Shown here one piece after another: positions 57,728-64,000 of a DNA stretch of 64,000 bases. Source of the DNA: Sinonovacula constricta (Eukaryota > Mollusca > Bivalvia > Cardiida > Solecurtidae). The stretch's first letter is position 1. Each line of letters begins with the position of its first letter. Below the pieces are notes generated by a model. That model was given only the letters and a program-made list of their open reading frames with translations, did no database searches and was not told the origin of the DNA. A program made the translations under genes and the position numbers. Location: contig CM017561.1 of the NCBI GenBank assembly GCA_007844125.1, positions 35,980,862 through 36,044,861 of the forward strand. The letters run 5' to 3'.

Positions 57728-57890
57728 CAAGATGGCGCCTTATTATGTCAGAGGTCTCTTGCATAGCATAAAGGCCGAGGTGATCAGATTGGTGTTTATG
57801 GAGGCCGCCATGTTTACTTCACGTGATACCCTATCGTCACGCGATCCTTGCTGGGGGCAGAGATTTAAGTAGCAACGCGTGACGTAATCG
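57728..57890. promoter_or_regulatory. Promoter-like island with YY1-, E-box- and CRE-like sites
   Basis: AAGATGGCGCC (57729), GCCGCCAT on the opposite sense (57804), TCACGTGA (57819) and TGACGTAA (57880) cluster in a locally CpG-rich stretch. No gene is evident next to it except the helicase fragment upstream. Confidence 0.35.
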
Positions 57891-57899
57891 CTGTAAGGA

Positions 57900-58509
57900 G
57901 ATTGCGAGCAGACATGACGATTTTAATTTTATTTGAATATATTATTATTATAATTTTACGATTATCATATATATTTTTTGTATGGGTAGGTGCCGGACAT
58001 ATAATAATGTATTACATTTCCAGTTATAGTACAGAGGCCCATCGAAGATAGTTAGTCACACGTCTTTATTATATATAGTGGGCTTTTAAAGAAAAACCTG
58101 TGAGACTAGACCTCAGCCGTGTCCGTTGTCATGTTTTTCTCTCACCATTTTGGGAGCATTACCCAACTTCCAGAATTTGGGAATTTTTCGGGTCTTCTTA
58201 GGCAAATTTTGGGAATTAAAAAAAATCGCATTGTACATCAATTAAAACAAAAATATTTGGTTCATTCAATACCTTTTATAAATCATTACTTTAGAAAGCA
58301 ATATCTATTTCTCATATTGACTGAAGGCGTCAATTATGTCGATAATTTGACCAGGATTGCGATTTACATTTTTTTTTTCGTTTTTTAAATAAGAACTTTC
58401 CTCGTTGAAATTGGTAAAAAATACTTTTTGCGATTGAGTACACAACCGAACGTCGGTCTTCAAAACGGGACAAAAAGACACATCATTGAATGTACATCAT
58501 ATTGAGTAT
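57900..58509. other. Intergenic, nothing recognised
   Basis: The 89-codon frame at 58119-58388 is Phe/Ile rich with no recognised similarity. Confidence 0.5.
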
Positions 58510-58835
58510 TTTCATGGAAAGCCAGCGAGGTTGGTGGCAAGATATATCAACTATATTATTAAATATAGATGACTATTAGGGAATACCAGAGAGCGTAGGT
58601 TCTCGGACATGTCCACTTTATGTCATATAGAAGGTTTTCCTGGAAAGCCAGCAATGGTAGGTAGTCAGACATGTATATTAGGCCTATAAAGAATATATAT
58701 GTGTTTTTTGTTCTTGTTTTTTTTTGTTTAAACCAGCAAGGGTAGGTGCGCAGGCATGTCTATTAGATGTGCGGTTATCAACTTATCATGGTTGTAAAGA
58801 TAAGACATTTCAGACATGTCTCTTACATATAGGCT
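58510..58835. repeat. Degenerate tandem repeat, ~80-110 bp units
   Basis: GAAAGCCAGC(G/A)A, GGTAGGT and CAGACATGTCTATTA-type blocks recur four times with drift. Confidence 0.55.
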
Positions 58836-59284
58836 CTATGCGTTGTATATAATGAAATAGTACCTGGACGAGGTCAAAAACATAAACGCGGCTCAATACT
58901 CGTAAATGACATACATGTAGAAATACACCGTGGAGAGCAGCGCGTCTTTGGTGGTCACACGACAGTTTCAATCGGTTAGATGCGAATTGGTAATGGACAA
59001 ATTCCATAATATAAGGTAAATAGTGACTTTCAACGTTGTTTTGAACGAAATAGTTATGTACATACAAAGTTATGTCGTCAAATAAAAGAAAGCAAACATT
59101 TTAGTAGAAAGGGTATGACCTCTATGATGAGCTTCCCCCCATAACATTCTATATATAGACGGTGATGTCATTCGATTTTAGTCTTATGTGCGATGACGCT
59201 TAACAACCTAGCCGCTTTTGAGAATTTGTGTTTCCGCATCGAAAAATATGTCCGTATATAAATATAAAATCCTATATATACACA

Positions 59285-59563
59285 GACCGGCCGCAATAGC
59301 TCAGGTGGTAGAGCCTCGGCTTGCGGATCGGGAGGTCGTGGGTTCCAACCCTGGCCAGGTCAAACCAAAGACTTTTAAGTTGGTAGTAGTGGCTTCCCTC
59401 CTAACGCTCCGGGCTAAGGGGACAGCATTTCGCCTGACTCGTCGGTGTCAGTATAATTGACCGGCCGGGTTCAGTCCCTGGGCACCTCATAAGTGCCCTG
59501 TGCTATAATGATTTAAATGTCGCGGTACAGTATCGGCAAAAATGCCGGCAAATCCCAAATCCC
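59285..59563 (+). mobile_element. tRNA-derived SINE, family 2, full length
   Basis: Head CCGGCCGCAATAGCTCAGGT, A box GGTAGAGCC, B box GGGTTCCAACCC, body and GTATCGGCAAAAATGCCGGC end. Flanked by ATATATACACA at 59274 and 59564 (target-site duplication). Confidence 0.92.
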
Positions 59564-59780
59564 ATATATACACATAGGCCCATATTTCTATGTGATGAAA
59601 TGTTTATTTGTATTTAGTATAGTGTTTAATAATATATATCAGGTAAAAGAATCGTAGATTGATAAGATAATATCAATATTACGACAAGATTAAATGTTTT
59701 GAAGCATGGTATACTTTCGCTTACAACGTACGTGAGCAAGTTTGTTTGATAGTTTTTATTTTGACGTTATGGCCATGTAG

Positions 59781-62700
59781 GCTACATCAGGAATGCTGAA
59801 CACGAATCCGGTGTTAGTTTTGGGCTATCTCTTAACATATCGGCGTACAAGCCATTTTCCTGAACAGGTGCGCACGTGCGCATTTTTCCGACCCCTAGAT
59901 CTCCAAAAGAGATTTCCCAAAACGGAAACCGGATTCTTGCTCTGCACCCCAAATAACCCACTGAGACATAGTTTTGGCTAAGGTTTGGAGCAAAGTGGAT
60001 TTCACCCAAAATCGGCCCAAAATCCGACATTTTGTTCAGCGATTTTGGCATTTATTGCCAAACCCCTTTTTTCAACAGATGGCACAATGTTTGTTCCTGG
60101 ACTAAATCAGGCATGCTGAACACGAATCCGGTGTTAGTTTTGGGCTATCTTTTAGCACATCGGCGTACAAGCCGTTTTCCTGAACAGGTGCGCACGGGCG
60201 CATTTTCCCGACCCCTAGATCTCCAAAACGATAAGAGATTTTCCAAAACGGACACCGGATTCTTGTTTTGCACCCCAAATAACCCATTGAGACATAGTTT
60301 TGGCTAAGGTTTGGAGCAAAAAGGATTTCACGCAAAATCGGTCCAAAACCCAACGTTTTGTTCAGCGATTTTGGCATTTTTGCCAAATACTTTTTTTAGA
60401 CAGATGGCTCAATGTTTGTTCCTGGACTAAATCAGGCATGCTGAACAGAAATCCGGTGTTAGTTTTGGGCTATCTCTTAGCATATCGGCGTACAAGCCGT
60501 TTACCTGAACAGGTGCGCACGTGCGCATTTTTCCGAACTCTAGATCTCCAAAACAGTAAGAGATTTCCGAAAACGGACGCCGGATTGATGTTCTGCACCC
60601 CAATCAACCAGTTGAGACATAGTTTTGGCTACGATTTGGAGCAAAGTGGATTTTACCCAAAATTGGCCCAAAATCCGACGTTTTGTTCAGCGATTTTGGC
60701 ATTTTTTGCCAAAAACTTTTTTTTAGACAGATGGCTCAATGTTTGTTCCTAGATTAAATCAAGCATGCTGAACACGAATCCGGTGTTAGTTTTGGGCTAT
60801 CTCTTAGCATATCGGCGTACAAGCCGTTTTCCTGAACAGGTGCGCATTTTCCCGACCCCTACAACTCCAAAACGGTAAGAGATTTCCCAAAACGGACACC
60901 GGATTCTTGCTCTGCACCCCAAATAACCCCTTGAGACATAGTTTTGGCGAAGGTTTGGAGCAAAGTGGATTTCACCCCAAAATCGGTCCAAAATCCGACG
61001 TTTTGTTCAGCGATTTTGGCATTTTTGCCAAAACCTTTTTTTTTTTGGACAGATTGCTCAATGTTTGTTCTTGGACTTAATCAGGCATGCTGAACACGAA
61101 TCTGGTGTTAGTTTTGGGTTATCTCTTAGCATATAGGCGTACAATCCAGTTTTCCTGAACAGGTGCGCACGTGCGCATTTTTCCGAACTCTAGATCTCCA
61201 AATCGGTAGGAGATTTCCAAAAACGGACACCGGATTCTTGCTCTGCACCCCAAATAACCCCTTGAGACAGTTTTGGCTACGATTTGGAGCAAAGTGAATT
61301 TTACCCAAAATTGGCCCAAAATCCGACGTTTTGTTCAGCGATTTTGGCATTTTTTGCCAAAAACATTTCTTTTAAGACAGATGGCTCAATGTTTGTTCCT
61401 AGATTAAATCAAGCATGCTTAACACGAATCCGGTGTTAGTTTTGGGCTATCTCTTAGCATATCGGCGTACAAGCCGTTTTCCTGAACAGGTGCGCAATTT
61501 CCCGACCCCTACAACTCCAAAACGGTAAGAGATTTCCCAAAACGGACACCGGATTCTTGCTCTGCACCTCAAATAACCCCATTGAGACATAGTTTTGGCG
61601 AAGGTTTGGAGCAAAGTGGATTTCACCCCAAAATCGGTCCAAAATCCGACGTTTTGTTCAGCCATTTTTTCGGCCAAAACTTTTTTTTTTGACAGATGAC
61701 TCAATGTTTGTTCCTAGCCTAAATCAGGCATGATGAACAGAAATCCGGTGTTAGTTTAGGGCTATCTCTTAGCATATCGGCGTACAAACCAGTTTTCCTG
61801 AACAGGTGCGCACGTGCGCATTTTTCCGAACTCTAGATCTCCAAAACGAAAAGAGATTTCCGAAAACGGACGCCGGATTGTTGTTCTGCATCCCAAATAA
61901 CCACTTGAGACATAGTTTTGGCTACGATTTGGAGCAAAGTGGATTTTACCCAAAATTGGCCCAACATGCGACGTTTTGTTCAGCGATTTTGGCATTTTTT
62001 GCCAAAAACATTTTTTTTGGACAGATGGCTCAATGTTTGTTCCTAGACTAAATCAGGCATAATGAACAGAAATGCAGTGTTAGTTTTGGGCTATCTCTTA
62101 GCATATCGGCGTACAATCCAGTTTTACTGAACAGGTGCGCACGTGCGCATTTTTCCGAACTCTAGATCTCCAAAACGATAAGAGATTTCCAAAAACGGAC
62201 GCCGGATTGTTGTTCTGCACCCCAAATAACCACTTGAGACATAGTTTTGGCTACGATTTGGAGCAAAGTAGATTTTACCCAAAATTGGCCCAAAATCCGA
62301 CGTTTTGTTCAGCGATTTTGGCATATTTTCGGCCAAAACTTTTTTTTTAGACAGATGGCTCAATGTTTGTTCCTAGATTAAATGAAGCATGCTGAACACG
62401 AACCCGGTGTTAGTTTTGGGCTATCTCTTAGCATATCGGCGTACAAGCCGTTTTCCTGAACAGGTGCACAATTTCCCGACCCCTAAATCTCCAAATTGGT
62501 TAGAGATTTCTTAAAACGGACACCGGATTCTTGCTCTGCACCCCAAATAACCCCTTGAGACATAGTTTTGGCGAAGGTTTGGAGCAAAGTGGATTTCACC
62601 CCAAAATCGGTCCAAAATCCGACGTTTTGTTCAGCGATTTTGGCTTTTTTTTGGCCAAAACTTTTTTTTTTGACAGATGACTCAATGTTTGTTCCTAGAC

Positions 62701-64000
62701 TAAATCAGGCATGATGAACAGAAATCCGGTGTTAGCTTTGGGCTATCTCTTAACATATCGGCGTACAATCCAGTTTTCCTGAACAGGTGCGCACGTGCGC
62801 ATTTTTTCGAACTCTAGATCTCCAAAACGATAAGAGATTTCCCAAAACGGACGCCGGATTGTTGTTCTGCATCCCACATAACCACTTGAGACATAGTTTT
62901 GGCTACGATTTGGAGCAAAGTAGATTTTACCCAAGATTGGCCCAAATTCCGACGTTTTCTTCAGCGATTTTGGCATTTTTTGCCAAAAACTTTTTTTTTT
63001 AGACATATGGCTCAATGTTTGTTCCTAGATTAAATCAAGCATGCTGAACACGAATCCGGTGTTAGTTTTGGGCTATCTCTTAGCATATCGGCGTACAAGC
63101 CGTTTTCCTGAACAGGTGCGCAATTTCCCGACCCCTACAACTCCAAATTGGTAAGAGATTTCTTAAAACGGACATCGGATTCTTGCTCTGCACCCCAAAT
63201 AACCCCTTGAGACATAGTTTTGGCGAAGGTTTGGAGCAAAGTGGATTTTACCCAAAATCGGCCTAAAATCCGACGTTGTGTTCAGCGATTTTGGCAATTT
63301 TTGCCAAAAACTTTTTTTTTTGACAGATTGCTCAATGTTTGTTCCTGGACTAAATCAGGCATGCTGAACACGAATCTGGTGTTAGTTTTAGGTTACCTCT
63401 TAGCATATCAGCGTACAAGCCGTTACGTGCGCATTTTTCAGACCCCTAGATCTCCAGAACGGTAAGAGATTTCCCAAAACGGACACCGCATTCTTGCTCT
63501 GCACCCCAAATAACCCCTTGAGACATAGTTTTGGTTATGATTTGGAGCAAAGTGGATTTCACCCCAAAATTGGCCCAAAATCCGACGTTTTGTTCAGCGA
63601 TTTTGGCATTTTTTGGCCAAAACATTTTTTTTTGACAGATGGCTCAATGTTTGTTCCTAGACTAAATCAGGCATGATGAACAGAAATCCGGTGTTAGTTT
63701 TGGGCTATCTCTTAGCATATCGGCGTACAATCCAGTTTTCCTGAACAGGTGCGCACGTGCGCATTTTTCCGAACTCTAGATCTCCAAAACGATAAGAGAT
63801 TTCCCAAAACGGACGCCGGATTGTTGTTCTGCACCCCAAATAACCACTTGAGACATAGTTTTGGCTACGATTTGGAGCAAAGTGGATTTTACCCAAAATT
63901 GGCCCAAAATCCGACGTTTTGTTCAGCGATTTTGGCATTTTTTGCCAAAAACTTTTTTTTAGACAGATGGCTCAATGTTTGTTCCTAGATTAAATCAAGC
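59781..64000. repeat. Satellite DNA, ~312-330 bp monomers, 13 copies, running off the window
   Basis: Monomer starts (ATGCTGAACACGAATCC or ATGATGAACAGAAATCC) are at 59793, 60113, 60438, 60765, 61087, 61415, 61730, 62059, 62389, 62711, 63041, 63361 and 63673. Blocks include GTTAGTTTTGGGCTATCTCT, GCATATCGGCGTACAA, CACCCCAAATAACC and CCGACGTTTTGTTCAGCGAT. Long frames on both strands are by-products of the repeat. The array reaches the window end. Confidence 0.95.

Noticed and set aside
60300..60752. 150-codon + strand frame and several - strand frames in the satellite
   Set aside because: Frames recur in every monomer and on both strands, break wherever the monomer drifts, and match no protein.

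Overview
The window is eukaryotic, AT-rich and intron-dominated. It looks like a mollusc, most likely a bivalve. The interspersed families (tRNA-headed SINEs, TTAA-flanked MITEs, and elements that open with AGCTCACCTGAG and close with a GGGCC...GGCCC hairpin) are of the kind common in bivalve genomes. This placement is an inference from repeat style and protein similarity; no species-level marker is present.

Two protein-coding genes can be assembled exon by exon, and they converge. (1) On the + strand, bases 518-34051 hold the last six coding exons (equivalent to vertebrate exons 3-8) of an inhibitory heterotrimeric G-protein alpha subunit (G alpha i). Its first two exons lie upstream of the window. 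The six exons (142, 158, 129, 130, 154 and 191 coding nt) splice in phase to 300 residues, the same count as human G alpha i1 residues 55-354. A short intron appears to follow the stop codon, then a roughly 2.7 kb 3' UTR whose first canonical AATAAA is at 37452. (2) On the - strand, bases 47658-42863 hold five coding exons of a TMEM168 orthologue (716 residues), with an acceptor just upstream in its 5' UTR.

Most of the first 28 kb is the giant intron 3 of the G alpha gene. It is packed with mobile and tandem DNA: TTAA MITEs, tRNA SINEs, a 1.9 kb foldback element carrying a decayed SAP-like ORF, a pogo-like element, a Helitron-like element, a foldback element with a coding-like core, and a 2.6 kb minisatellite of 59-bp units with a 12-unit higher-order period. 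Bases 37967-42442 are intergenic between the convergent genes. Bases 47725-59780 lie upstream of TMEM168 and hold SINEs, a long hairpin MITE, two CRE-bearing direct repeats, a LINE 3' relic, a RecQ-like helicase fragment and a promoter-like island. From 59780 to the window end is a roughly 320-bp satellite with alternating monomer types.

The most unusual observations are: a 99%-identical antisense copy of the TMEM168 terminal exon placed between two copies of the G alpha polyadenylation region; a tandem array of the G alpha exon-7 5' splice site containing stronger-looking decoy donors; the two higher-order repeat arrays; and foldback elements that appear to have captured host sequence.
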